Source: Macrobrachium rosenbergii (Eukaryota; Arthropoda; Malacostraca; Decapoda; Palaemonidae). From it: a stretch of DNA of 64,000 nucleotides. Under the pieces are notes generated by a model that saw nothing but the letters and a program-made list of their open reading frames with translations, searched no databases and was not told the DNA's origin. The stretch lies in assembly GCF_040412425.1 (NCBI RefSeq), contig NC_089749.1, forward strand, positions 36,124,570 through 36,188,569, given 5' to 3'. Position 1 is the first letter of the stretch. Each line of letters begins with the position of its first letter. Of the stretch, positions 54,650 through 64,000 are shown in pieces. The position numbers and the translations under genes were made by a program.

Positions 54650-54849
54650 GAGACTGCAAGAAGAATCAAGAGAGAGAACGCTTAGAACACAACCGAGGAC
54701 AGACGTCCTTGCCTTGCCTGTCCTTCTGAACCATGTGTTTCGACCCCAGGGCTCGAATCAATCAGTGTATTTTATAGTGGCATTATAATTCCCTTCTCCA
54801 TCGCCAGCGCCCTATTGAACGAGGGCATCGTCATCTTGACTAAGGTAAT

Positions 54850-55449
54850 GTGCTGGAATAAGGTCCTTCTTAGCCAGTCACGATTCCTGTGTTGGAGCAT
54901 TCAGTGTTAATGTAATTATGCATTAGTGTTGAACTGAGTTGTCTGGCACCATCTGTGCATTCCTCAGTCTCCCTTTGAGAATCTTATTATTATTGCAAGT
55001 AACCATCCTGCATATATTTGCAGATGGGCCTCAACTGTGAAACATCTCGGCCGATCCAGGTTCAGTTCCCTTTTCCACTGCGATGTTCCCTGTTACAAAG
55101 ATATCGTCAGCGTAGAATATTTATTCTGTGTAGGATTCATTATTTTAGTAGGCCCTTGTTATTACCTGCCCAGTAATTTGTCATTCTTCTGATCTGTGCT
55201 GTTATCTAAAAATATAATTAGTTGAGAGAACCCTTGAGTTTATGTAATTCCCTCACGTGAAGAAGGCCCTAAGCCGTTGATTTCCTTTGTTTTGTCTATG
55301 AATTGTCCTAATATTGAGTCGGCTGTGTCATAAATAATAGGAACTCCCTGTGTTATCCATTGCCGCCCAGAGTCAAGTAAGTATCCCTCGGACATTCGTA
55401 GCAATAATTTTGTTGTATAATATGTATATCAACTAAAAATTCCCTTCCG

Positions 55450-55450
<1 letters not shown>
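54850..55450. other. Unannotated intergenic DNA
   Basis: No recognisable coding signature. Includes a CCCTCACG-type GC patch only. Confidence 0.4.
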
Positions 55451-55712
<262 letters not shown>

Positions 55713-55859
55713 TAGAACATTGGTCTCTTTTATACATACATACATACAAAAAGATATTTTATACCTGTTGTTACACTTTTTTCCCTGACGGCCACATATA
55801 TACATAATATATACATATATATACATACATGCACACACACACACATACAGTATATATAT

Positions 55860-57073
55860 TGTTATGTGGGTCCTTCGGCTGATGAGTTTAATTATTGTTT
55901 TCTTTGATTTATGTTGCCTTGCTTTACCTAAGACCAACGTAATTCTGTCAATTAAAGATAAACATACCGCTAAAGGACAGATAGTGAATATATCGGGTCG
56001 CCAGTTAACACTTGTTAACAAAGAATCGAGGTTTATTCATAACCACATGAATGAATTAGCAAACTTGCTGGAACACTAGTTCAGCAACACAAGTAAAATA
56101 AATAAAGTTAATAGATTATTTACAGGAGCTAACAGCAGCTCAGAATAACGGTCCGACTTCGGATCAACCTCAGTGCTTCATCAATAAATGCAACAGGATA
56201 TATGCTTCTCAGACTCTGTATCAGGAATTTACTGCAACGTCAAATTAAGGCTTCTTGATACTAAGGATGCAGATTCTTTTCCCAGAAAGAGGATGTTGCA
56301 CAGGCACAAGGCGAACATAATTCCTGAAAAGTAAGTATCCAGATAACATTCTTGTATTACTGAAACTCTCACTTGCCATTACTAATCACAAAGGATGATT
56401 CTTAGTTCAAAAATAATACGTTTAACACATGGAGGATAAATTACGTGACTTCACTAGACAACAGTAATTGTACTTGATGGTTAACTTCATAAATGGGATA
56501 TGTTTTACTAGGGTTTTCTTAGTCAGTAACTGTTTACGAGAGGAAAATTTGCAACACAAAAAATGAGAGTTGCAGTCGAAGGGAAAGAGAACTGGGAGTA
56601 ATTGTTCACAATCAGACTTACCTCTGGGGGGGAGATAATACAATGACCAGATGTATTAGTTTTCGTTGTCTGTTTGGAGTAACAATTTTCTCCCTCACGT
56701 TTTGAGAGGGGAAAGAGAGACAAAGGCATTTTAGCGGACCGGCCGAGATGCGTCTTGCCTCGACGAGGTCTGTCGATGCAGGTTGTCTCGGGTCGCGGCT
56801 GTTTCAAATTACTCTTGCTCAGGATCTTACCTGAAAGGGACAAAAGACTCACCAGTACAAAGGTCATAGAAAAGTAAGCTTAAGGTACAGCATATCTAAG
56901 GTTTGTGCTAGCAAAACTTATCCCCCTGAACTAAAATTCTTACCCCCTTTGGCAGTTGGAATCTGTTCAAAACAACTCCTGCCTGCTTGCATCTTCCTAC
57001 AATGTATTCCCTCTTACTTTAACAAAGATAAATCTTTTGGTATTCGATTAAAGCAAGGAAGAGAGGTCGAACA
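55860..57073 (-). repeat. 3' LTR of LTR-C
   Basis: 1214 bp, similar to 60832-62043 across its length. The minus strand has an AATAAAC poly(A)-type signal (about 56030). A purine-rich AAGGGGGGAAAC (minus strand, 57096-57107) lies a short distance upstream and is the candidate polypurine tract, so the true LTR end may extend 15-20 bp further right. Confidence 0.82.
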
Positions 57074-57800
57074 GATATGTATAGTAGTTTCCCCCCTTAA
57101 AAAGGCCTTCACTTCCTTTCAGGCATGAAGATCTATACTAAATAAGCTGTTTGCCTCAATTACTTTACTCTTTTCCCCCGAACAGATTTTGCCCTTGCAA
57201 TGCGACTAGCCAAGGCTCTACCTGACTATAGAATGGGATATGAGCTTTAATCACTTACCTTCTACAGAATCCTAACATGACTTAAGGGTGCTTACGGATA
57301 TTTAATGATCATGATATTCAGTCGTAGACAAATGGTGCATTCAGTTGTGTCTTTTATGACATAACCTATTAGAACAGTGCCATAGCATCTATGTAAAATA
57401 CAATGAACTAGCTAAGTTATAATATTCTTACAAGTATACAATCTCTTACACTAGAATGTACAATCATAGTCAACATAGTCATAACCACAGGGTTCTTTAA
57501 AATGCCATGCGTGTCATGAGCTCAATGGCTCTATTCACAATAGTTATGATTACTGGTTTAACTAATTATGCTTACTTAGTTATTGTTATTCATTACAAGA
57601 TTAGCATCACAAGGTTGCTATGACTATTTACTGAATCTGGTCTAGGTTGTTACTAAGGCAGAGATCACGCCAGCTACCTCCTCTGGACAGGAGCCAGGAT
57701 CACTCTGAGATGGAAAGGGCAATGTGCCAAGGGGGCAAGAGTGCCAGGATGAGCTCATGGCTCTTGCAACTACTTGGCTTTCTTCTGCCTCTTCTTCTTC
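57074..57800. other. Internal non-coding part of LTR-C
   Basis: Where a polymerase gene would be expected (between protease/knuckle and 3' LTR on the minus strand) only short non-coding AT-rich sequence and the candidate polypurine tract are seen. Confidence 0.6.
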
Positions 57801-57815
57801 TTCTTCTGGGTTCCT

Positions 57816-58100
57816 AGCTCTTCCTTAGGCGAGTAGGTAGAGTTGCGGCCTTCCACTTGTTAGGCCCGAGTTCGACTACCTGGCCGGCTAATGAAGAGTT
57901 AGAGGAATTTATTTCTGGTGATAGAAATTCATTTCTCACTATAATGTGGGTCGGATTCCACAGTGAGCTGTAGGTCCCGTTGCCAAGTAACCAGTTGGTT
58001 CTTAGCCACGTTGAATAAGTCTAATCCTTCGGGCCAGCCCTAGGAGAGCTGTTAATTAGCTCAGTGGTTTGGTAAAACTAAGGTATACTTAATTTTCTTT
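57816..58100 (+). mobile_element. tRNA-derived SINE nested in LTR-C, with 15-bp target duplication
   Basis: A perfect 15-bp direct repeat TTCTTCTGGGTTCCT flanks it (57801-57815 and 58101-58115). The head has a box A-like TTAGGCGAGTAGGTAGAG and box B-like GAGTTCGACTA. The body reads GGAATTTATTTCTGGTGATA, GTGGGTCGGATTCCACAGTG, CTGTAGGTCCCGTTGCCAAG and TCCTTCGGGCCAGCCCTAGG. I associate this SINE type with decapods. The intact duplication implies an insertion younger than the LTR element. Confidence 0.85.
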
Positions 58101-58115
58101 TTCTTCTGGGTTCCT

Positions 58116-58785
58116 CCAAGGCTTATGTGTGGCAGTTCTAGGAGGTGATAAGGGCACCGACTCTGGGGAAAGGCCAGAAGGGTTATCTGGTGCGAAGTTA
58201 TGGGTAACCTCAGAGGCTACAGGAGAGCTCCCTACTTCGGCTGCTGCGACAACCGGAGCAGGAATGGTCTCAACCTCTGCATCTGGGGGCGCCAGTTCCT
58301 GTTCTCTTAGAGAAGGTGTAGCAGTTTGATCCACCAGAGTCCATCCTTTAGTGGGCGGATGTGGTGAGGAAGAAGTGTCGGGTGCCGGAGGCTCATATGT
58401 TGCTAGAATTAATGCTGTGAAGGTTCCTGGATCTCCCATAGGAGGATCCGTCTCATGATCTGGACCTAGCACAGGGTCCAATTCTTGTGGTAGCTCAACA
58501 TCCGAGACGGACGGAGCATGGCACTGCTCAGGGCTTGCAAGTTGCACTGTCAGTGAATGATGGTCAGGCATGCCTGACGAGGGGTCCGGAGGTGCAATAC
58601 CTCGTTGATGGCTTGAGTTGGGCTGAGACAGAGATTTCTGTCCCAGCTGGAGGTCAGAGCCTCGTGGAGATTCTTGATTTAGGGCATCCGCTGGTCGTTG
58701 CTTATTTGAGCAGCCCTCCCAATTAGTGGAGTGGCCTGTCACCTGGCACACTCTACAGAGGTACTGCTTCCCTGTGGTGTCTTTC
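58116..58785 (-). pseudogene. Zinc-knuckle and Pro-rich segment of LTR-C
   Basis: The minus strand reads a Cys/His cluster 'CRVCQVTGHSTNWEGC' (58777-58730; C-x2-C-x4-H-x6-C, a variant of the retroviral-type knuckle). About 190 residues rich in Pro, Ser and acidic residues follow, up to K-P-W-R-N-P-E near the SINE target site (58101-58115); the original frame continued into 57801-57815 and was cut by the SINE. The knuckle lies downstream of the protease-like domain, opposite to the usual order. Confidence 0.55.
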
Positions 58786-58835
58786 TTGCAGAGGGAGGAC
58801 TACGTTGCTGGCTGTCCTTTCATGGAGAGGGAGGA

Positions 58836-59462
58836 TTAGGCCTGGGATTGCTTTGAGTGTGCTCCTTCCTCTGACCACTTTGGTGGGTGGAAGGTATTTC
58901 TTCTTGTTTTGGTGGCACGCCAATCAAAATGGCTGTGCTCTGGTTTGGTAATCCCACAGTCGGTGCATCCATTGTGGAGGTAGTGTGGCTGCGAAGCAGC
59001 ATTGGGGAAGGGCTTCCCAGAGGGGTCCCAACCCAACAGGAAATCCACTCCAGGCCTGATTCCACTCACCACGCCAAGGCGGTGAGGTAGCGTGCCCCAG
59101 GGTGTCGTGACCTGGAGCTCAACTGTGGGAATGGTTTTGGTGTGGCCCTCTACCCATTTCATCTCCCACCAAGTTTGTTTGTCAACTGTGGCAGTTGCTG
59201 GCACTTGGGGCCTGGCAATCAGGCTAACGTTGGCTGCAGTGTTTACCGTGACCAGTAGGGCCACTGGCAGGCTAGAGCCGTCAAGGGGTGCCACCAAGAT
59301 GAACAGCAAGGGGCCCAGGGACACATTGGAAAAGATTCTCTGGCATGGTCCAATTGAATAGGTCCTCGAATGTAGTGCACGACAGAGAATCGAACCAGCA
59401 TGCGCCAGATTGGGTATTGTGACAGGCCCATTCAGCCCAGGACCAGCCGACTTCCTTGGCAA
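58836..59462 (-). pseudogene. Retropepsin-like domain of LTR-C with NTA in place of DTG
   Basis: 209 codons. 'LPVALLVTVNTAANVSLIA' (about 59270-59210) aligns with the family A-L-V-D-T-G-A-N-V-S-L-I, but the catalytic D-T-G is N-T-A. The domain continues with 'EMKWVEGHTKTIPTVELQV' and closes with 'RPGVDFLLGWD', the usual second conserved block. An aspartic protease without its Asp should be inactive. C-x2-C and H pairs follow (CTDC...H-S-H). The open frame is fairly long, so this copy may derive from a gag-pro-only family rather than random decay. Confidence 0.65.
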
Positions 59463-59562
59463 GACCTCATAACTGCTGTCTCCATTTCTCCGGGGTTATT
59501 TCATAGGCTTTTGTTATGACCCCGTGAACTTCGACCATGTCACCTCTTTGACTCTTCTCCAG

Positions 59563-60080
59563 TCAGCGGTGGGCTGCCTTAGCTTTACCTTCCATATGCT
59601 CAGCAAGCACTAAAGCCCTCTCTGTCTCGGTGGTGTTGTAGTTTTCAAAGAGAGTCTCTATTTCCTCCAACCATGCTTCTAGCTCTTCCTCAGTCCACTT
59701 GGGGACTAGGGAATTAATGCTTGATATTGGAGCATTTGGTGCAGCAGGTGTGGGGCTGGAGGCTTGTTGAGTAGCCATAGCTTCAGCATTTTCCTTTTTT
59801 GCCTTTTCCAGCTCAAGCTCCATCTCCTTGAGAGCTAGCTCACTTTCCTTGAGGGCTAATTCATGCTGTCTTCTCTTCTCTTGCATCTTCCAGCCATCTC
59901 TGTTCTTCATACTTCCTCTATTCATCAGCATACTTCCTCTGTTTTCTGTTCCTCTCTTTCTTCCTTCTCTTGCTTGGCTAAGTCATCCAGCTGTTCTTTG
60001 ACCCAATCAGCTAGTTCCACTCCTTCGTAACCCAGTTCCTTGCCCATGTTCAGGACGGCTAGGCAGCATTCCAGCGACAT
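59563..60080 (-). pseudogene. gag of LTR-C
   Basis: The minus strand starts at ATG 60080 with 'MSLECCLAVLNMGKELGYEG', then VELADWVKEQL and a long charged coiled-coil (repeated E-R-K/E-E-K, 'HELALKESELALKEMELEL'). A Ser/Ala/Pro linker and the capsid start 'LVPKWTEEELEAWLEEIETL', F-E-N-Y, T-E-R-A-L-V-L-A follow. This is the decapod Ty3-type gag layout. A frameshift lies between about 59940 and 59930. The capsid is cut off after K-A-K-A-A (59570), so most of it is missing. Confidence 0.72.
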
Positions 60081-60695
60081 GGTTCTAGGATGGTAAGGAC
60101 ATCTACTTTAGATGACTGGAATTACTTGTGAATTGGCGAAGTGTCCCTCAGATTTGGGTGACACTTCAGTGGTGTGGCACCTTTTCAATAAGGTGGCACT
60201 GTGGCTGAGAGTGTTGTGCAAAAGTCACACTTATGGCACTCTGTATCTCAAGGAACAGGTGTAGTTTAATCACACAGGACTTTTTGTCTTTGGGTCTCTA
60301 GGGATTGCCAGCAATTCTTTATCCTATGGAATTGTGAAATTGTCTATTCTATCTTAAGAGAGAAGCGCTAGGCACACGCCCTCCCAATGCAATAGCTAAC
60401 TAATTAAAAGTTTAATATCATGCTTTAGTAATTGGCTGGCAAATAGAAAAATATTAAATCTTAACTCAGAAACTTACTGCGACCTTGACTGGAATTCTGT
60501 ATTTTTTTCCCCCTTCCTATTCGTGAATTGTAAACATGTTCATTTACTGCACATTTTCCTACCTACTCTATCTTCTTCTTATAAAAATGAGATTATTATT
60601 ACTTAACTTGGCCTGTATCCTTCTTTTCTTGGGAGAATATATCATGAAATTAATATGATCTTTGAATTTTGAATTAATACGTATTTAATTTTCCA

Positions 60696-60754
<59 letters not shown>

Positions 60755-60831
60755 CTATATATAATATATAACTGGGATAGCTAGGATAAGCTAATTAATT
60801 GATTACAGAGATCGTGGCAAGGTAACTCCAT
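60081..60831. other. 5' leader of LTR-C with (TA)n
   Basis: Non-coding region between the 5' LTR and gag ATG on the minus strand. A TA run lies at 60702-60752. Confidence 0.6.
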
Positions 60832-62043
60832 TGTTACGTGGGTCCTTCGGCTGATGACTTTAGTTATTGTTTACTTTGATTGATATTGCCTTGCTTTACC
60901 TACGACCCACGTAATTCTGTCAGTTAAAGATAGTGAATATATTAGGTCGCCAGTTAACACCCGTTAACAAAGAATGGAGGTTTATTCATAACCACATGAA
61001 TGAATTAGCAGACTTATTGAAACACTGTTCAGCAACACAAGTAAATTAAGTAAAGTTAATAGACTATTTACAGGAGCTAACAACAGCTCAGAATAACGGT
61101 CCGACTTCAGATAAACCTCAATGCTACATAGGATAAACACAACTGGTTATGTGCTTTTCAGAAGCTGTATCAGGAATTTACTGCAAGGTCGAACTAAGGC
61201 TTCTTGATATTAAAGATGCAGATTCTTTTCCCAGATAGAAGATGTTGCGCAGGCACAAGGAGAACATAATTCTTGAAAAGTACATATCCAGATAACAATC
61301 TTGTATTACAAAAACTCTCACTTGTCATTACTAATCACAAGGGATGATTCATAGTTCAAAAATAATGTTTAACACCATGGAGGATAAATTATGTGACTTC
61401 ACTAGACAACAATAATTGTACTTGATAGTTAACTTCATAAATGGGATATATTTTACTAGGATTTTCTTATTCAGTGATTGTTTAAGAGAGGAAAATTTGA
61501 AACAAGAAAAATGAGAGTTACAGTTGAAGGGAAAGAGAACTGGGTGTAATTTTTCACAATCAGACTTACGTCTGGGGAGGGATAATACAATGACCAGATA
61601 TATTAGTTTCCTTGGTCCGTTTGGAGTAACAATTTTCTCCCTCGCGTTTGGAGAGGGAAAGAGAGCCAAAGGCATTTTAGCGGACCGGCCGAGATGCATC
61701 TTGCCTCGATGAGGTCTGAGCAGAGTCTGTCGATGCAAGTTGTCTCGGGTCGCGGCTGTTTCAAATTCCTCTTGCCCAGGGTTTGACCTGAAAGGGACAA
61801 AAGACTCGCCAGCACAAAGGTCATAGAAAAGTAAGCTTAAGGTACAGTATATCTAAGGTTTGTGCTAGCAAAACCAATCGCTTCTTATATCCTCCAGAAC
61901 TAAAATTCTTACCCCCCCTTGGTGGTTGGAATCTGTTCAAAACAACTCCTGCCTGCTTGCTTCTTCCTACAGTGTATGCCCTATTACTTTAACAAAGATA
62001 AATCTTTTGGTATACGATTAAAGCAAGGAAGAGAGGTCGAACA
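60832..62043 (-). repeat. 5' LTR of LTR-C
   Basis: 1212 bp direct repeat of 55860-57073. Directly beyond its inner end the minus strand reads ATGGAGTTACCTTGCCACG, where TGGAGTTACC is a candidate primer-binding site (60818-60829). Confidence 0.82.
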
Positions 62044-62055
62044 AATAATATTTAT

Positions 62056-62058
62056 AAT

Positions 62059-62124
<66 letters not shown>
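62056..62124. repeat. (TA)n microsatellite
   Basis: TA run starting about 12 bp after the LTR-C end. Confidence 0.95.
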
Positions 62125-62127
<3 letters not shown>

Positions 62128-62129
62128 CA

Positions 62130-62270
62130 CAGATCAGATATAAGGCGCTAATTACGATGAAGCAGATTAAGGACATGAATACAATAGGATACACATTTTC
62201 TTTTAATCCTACGTTTCGTGACAACATCGCCACATCTTCAGGGATTTCCTACAAAATAAATATAATATGT
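62130..62270 (-). mobile_element. Penelope-like terminal fragment (CGAAACG box)
   Basis: The minus strand reads 'AATCCCTGAAGATGTGGCG' then ATGTTGTCACGAAACGTAGG. The CCTGAAGATG...stem...CGAAACG layout recurs in Penelope-type terminal repeats. The stem (GTGGCGATGTTGTCAC) can pair as GTG...CAC. The first core half is CUGAAGA, not CUGAUGA, so ribozyme activity is unlikely. Confidence 0.42.
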
Positions 62271-62415
62271 TAACATAAAATTAGGGCTGGTTATAAGATC
62301 CAATAGTTGAAAAAGCTAAAACAATTTTAATGGTAAAATTACAACTGCAGACTTAAATTACATGCACACTTGATTAAAACTGAGACTAGAGGTACATAAA
62401 AATTTATATACAACT

Positions 62416-62417
<2 letters not shown>

Positions 62418-62497
<80 letters not shown>
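62418..62497. repeat. (TA)n microsatellite
   Basis: TA run ending directly before LTR-D. Confidence 0.96.
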
Positions 62498-62502
<5 letters not shown>

Positions 62503-62720
62503 GTGCTGGACTCGGTTTTGATGAGAATTTACACAAAATTATAATTGATGCTGTGTGTAGAGACCAAGGAGTCCAGTCGTAAACAAAAAGGGAGTTTGAA
62601 GACTTACCTCAGAATTTTCCTGGAGTTATAAAAGGTGGAAGGTCGCATATTGGAATTCTTTGCCAATTTCAGTGATTTATTACAGAAACTTAATAGATTA
62701 ACATTAGTAAATTAACAGTT
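62498..62720 (-). mobile_element. LTR-D: end of a further LTR on the minus strand
   Basis: Starts TGTTGTGTGCTGGACTCGG on the plus strand, so the minus strand ends ...CCAGCACACAACA. An AATAAATCAC poly(A)-type signal (minus strand, about 62680) and a GAGGTAAGT (minus strand, about 62604-62612) precede this end. TG/CA polarity, a poly(A) signal and abutment to (TA)n match LTR-A and LTR-C. The U3 boundary to the right was not found, and no internal coding region lies before the window end. Confidence 0.45.
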
Positions 62721-64000
62721 AGACACCATACGACATAATCACTGAGGGACAGATTCATGATAGGGCACAGTAACAAAATGACAGGGATTGGCAACAAGCA
62801 GGTGAATAAAATGGGGCCAATCTGCAATAATCAGTTCAATGAGAATAATTACATTCAGTCTGCCCCTGATTACGTGAATTATTAATGCGTATGATGGGGT
62901 TCCAGGATGGAAGAATGCTTCATAAGAAAATGTTGGCCACAACGGAAAACTTCTCTAAACTACGACCAGGTATAATTCAATTTGGGTGGCAGGCGAGGTA
63001 TTGAAGCAGCCGCACCACGTGGCTGAAAGTCATTAGCCCTTCTCACACGTGGAAATGGAATCTTCCTACAGAAGATTACACAACACCTTAAATACAATAC
63101 ATAAATTATCCTAGAAGGTGCTTTTGATAAAAGCCCGTGTCTCGAAAAACGCGTTAACAATGGACTTTACACCAGTTAACACGTTATTTTTTTTAGAATA
63201 GCCCTTAGATTGCACTGGTGGAGGGATAAATGATTGTTTATTGGGATCGTTACTCGAATTCACAAAAAAAAAAAATGGGGATACAGGCAAGATTTGGACA
63301 AAGGGAAGATTGTTTCGTGGAGGAATAGGTTAAAGTTTAAAGAAATGGAAATGAGAGAGTTAAGTATAAGGGACAGGGCTGGCAATTGACAACTTTTTTA
63401 CAGGCGCCTGAAATCGGATAGGCTGTTTTCACCACACCAGCGGAGATGGAAGAAAAACGTCCGTTGAAATCAGTGGAGTCTCTTCTGTTTTCCCCAACAT
63501 GGCTTGGTGTAGGGCAGGGGACACTGTACCTGCAAGCATGTCAAAAGGCCAGCAAAATCACAGAGGACAGGAGAGAGCTAAGGCCTTACAGACTAAAATC
63601 CTACGCACCTCATGCCCAAAGACTTCTCAGCATCACGATCTTTAAGGGGGCGAAAAGGTGTGTTCTTAGCATGGGGTTGTTAAGAGGGAGGCTTTGTCTT
63701 ACCCGGCGTGGGCATTTTCTGTAGGCCGGGAAAGCATGTGTTCTTGTGTGAAAACACGTTCCGCCATATTGGCGCCAGCTATACGCAACTGAATAAGTTA
63801 GCTAGATAGGCTGAATCAGAGGGAGGAATGTATATAAGGCTGCGTCCACACGATCGAGACGAACTTTGTCCCAGAAAAGTTCTGACTTTGCTCGCTGTTT
63901 CTGCTTCTGACGAATCGGACAAATCGAACTAATTTTGGGGCATGTTACTGCGTTAAAGGCTGGCTATTCATTATAGAATTGGTGCAAGATCAATCAGGGC
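62721..64000. other. Unannotated DNA at window end
   Basis: May be the remainder of LTR-D. A 92-codon plus-strand frame (63446-63724) has no recognisable motif. A TATATAAGG box lies at 63831-63840, followed by 'GCTGCGTCCACACGA', a dispersed-repeat-like start. Confidence 0.35.

Larger units (their letters stand above)
55860..62043 (-). mobile_element. LTR retrotransposon LTR-C, gag/protease only, minus strand
   Basis: Two direct repeats of about 1.2 kb (55860-57073 and 60832-62043) flank 3.76 kb. Both begin TGTTAYGTGGGTCCTTCGGC on the plus strand and end GAGGTCGAACA. On the minus strand the interior encodes gag (from ATG 60080), a mutated retropepsin and a zinc-knuckle/Pro-rich segment. No RT, RNase H or integrase is found. 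A SINE is nested at 57816-58100. The left end follows a short (TA)n and the right end precedes a (TA)n. No clean target duplication is visible because of the TA context. Confidence 0.82.

Noticed and set aside
58129..59361. Plus-strand open frames of 66-89 residues
   Set aside because: Antisense shadows of the LTR-C gag/protease segments.
63446..63724. 92-residue open frame near the window end
   Set aside because: No recognisable domain, repeats in low-complexity flanks, and possible overlap with LTR-D; not supported as a gene.

Overview
The window is AT-rich eukaryotic intergenic DNA and most probably comes from a malacostracan, likely decapod, crustacean. The reasons are very dense (TA)n, (CA)n and (GA/CT)n microsatellites, a tRNA-derived SINE of a type I associate with decapods, and retroelement gag and LTR types I recognise from decapod genomes. 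There is no bacterial-style gene organisation. The species call is an inference. Almost all recognisable coding sequence is decayed transposable-element (TE) sequence. The only plausible host-gene piece is one candidate coding exon at 39165-39342 (+).

Layout. 0.5-1.7 kb: a degenerate inverted-repeat element with internal tandem repeats. 2904-7329: a complete-length DNA transposon with inverted ends and a candidate TAA target duplication, carrying a frameshifted gene for a zinc-binding, XPG/FEN-like nuclease, Cys-rich protein (Academ-like). 7.56-8.51 kb: an internally deleted element with long inverted ends and a mariner-type transposase fragment. 8908-12811: a minus-strand LTR element (LTR-A) with gag and protease remains but no polymerase. 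12913-13598: a second minus-strand LTR with its polypurine tract (LTR-B). 18.9-22.85 kb: a minus-strand LINE split by a 2.1 kb long-inverted-repeat element. 23.4-23.9 kb: a foldback element with tRNA-like arms. 25.7-28.5 kb: a second minus-strand LINE with a duplicated ~1 kb segment. 28514-32714: a full-length but dead Ty3/Gypsy element with 4-bp target duplication. 39.2 kb: the candidate host exon. 43.3-45.4 kb: cryptic tandem repeats. 46.5 kb: a second foldback copy. 47.15-47.79 kb: a large near-perfect palindrome. 48.1-50.7 kb: two Penelope-like copies head to head. 53.2-54.1 kb: another Penelope fragment in inverted duplicate. 55860-62043: an LTR element (LTR-C) with gag, mutated protease and a nested SINE but no polymerase. 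From 62498: the end of a further LTR (LTR-D).

Two themes run across the window. First, TE ends repeatedly abut (TA)n tracts: five LTR termini do so directly or within about 12 bp, as do several inverted-repeat elements. Second, inverted-repeat architectures (foldbacks, palindromes, head-to-head Penelope copies) are unusually frequent. No recognised TE gene is intact, so mobilisation would need enzymes supplied from elsewhere. All coordinates of repeat ends were read by eye.
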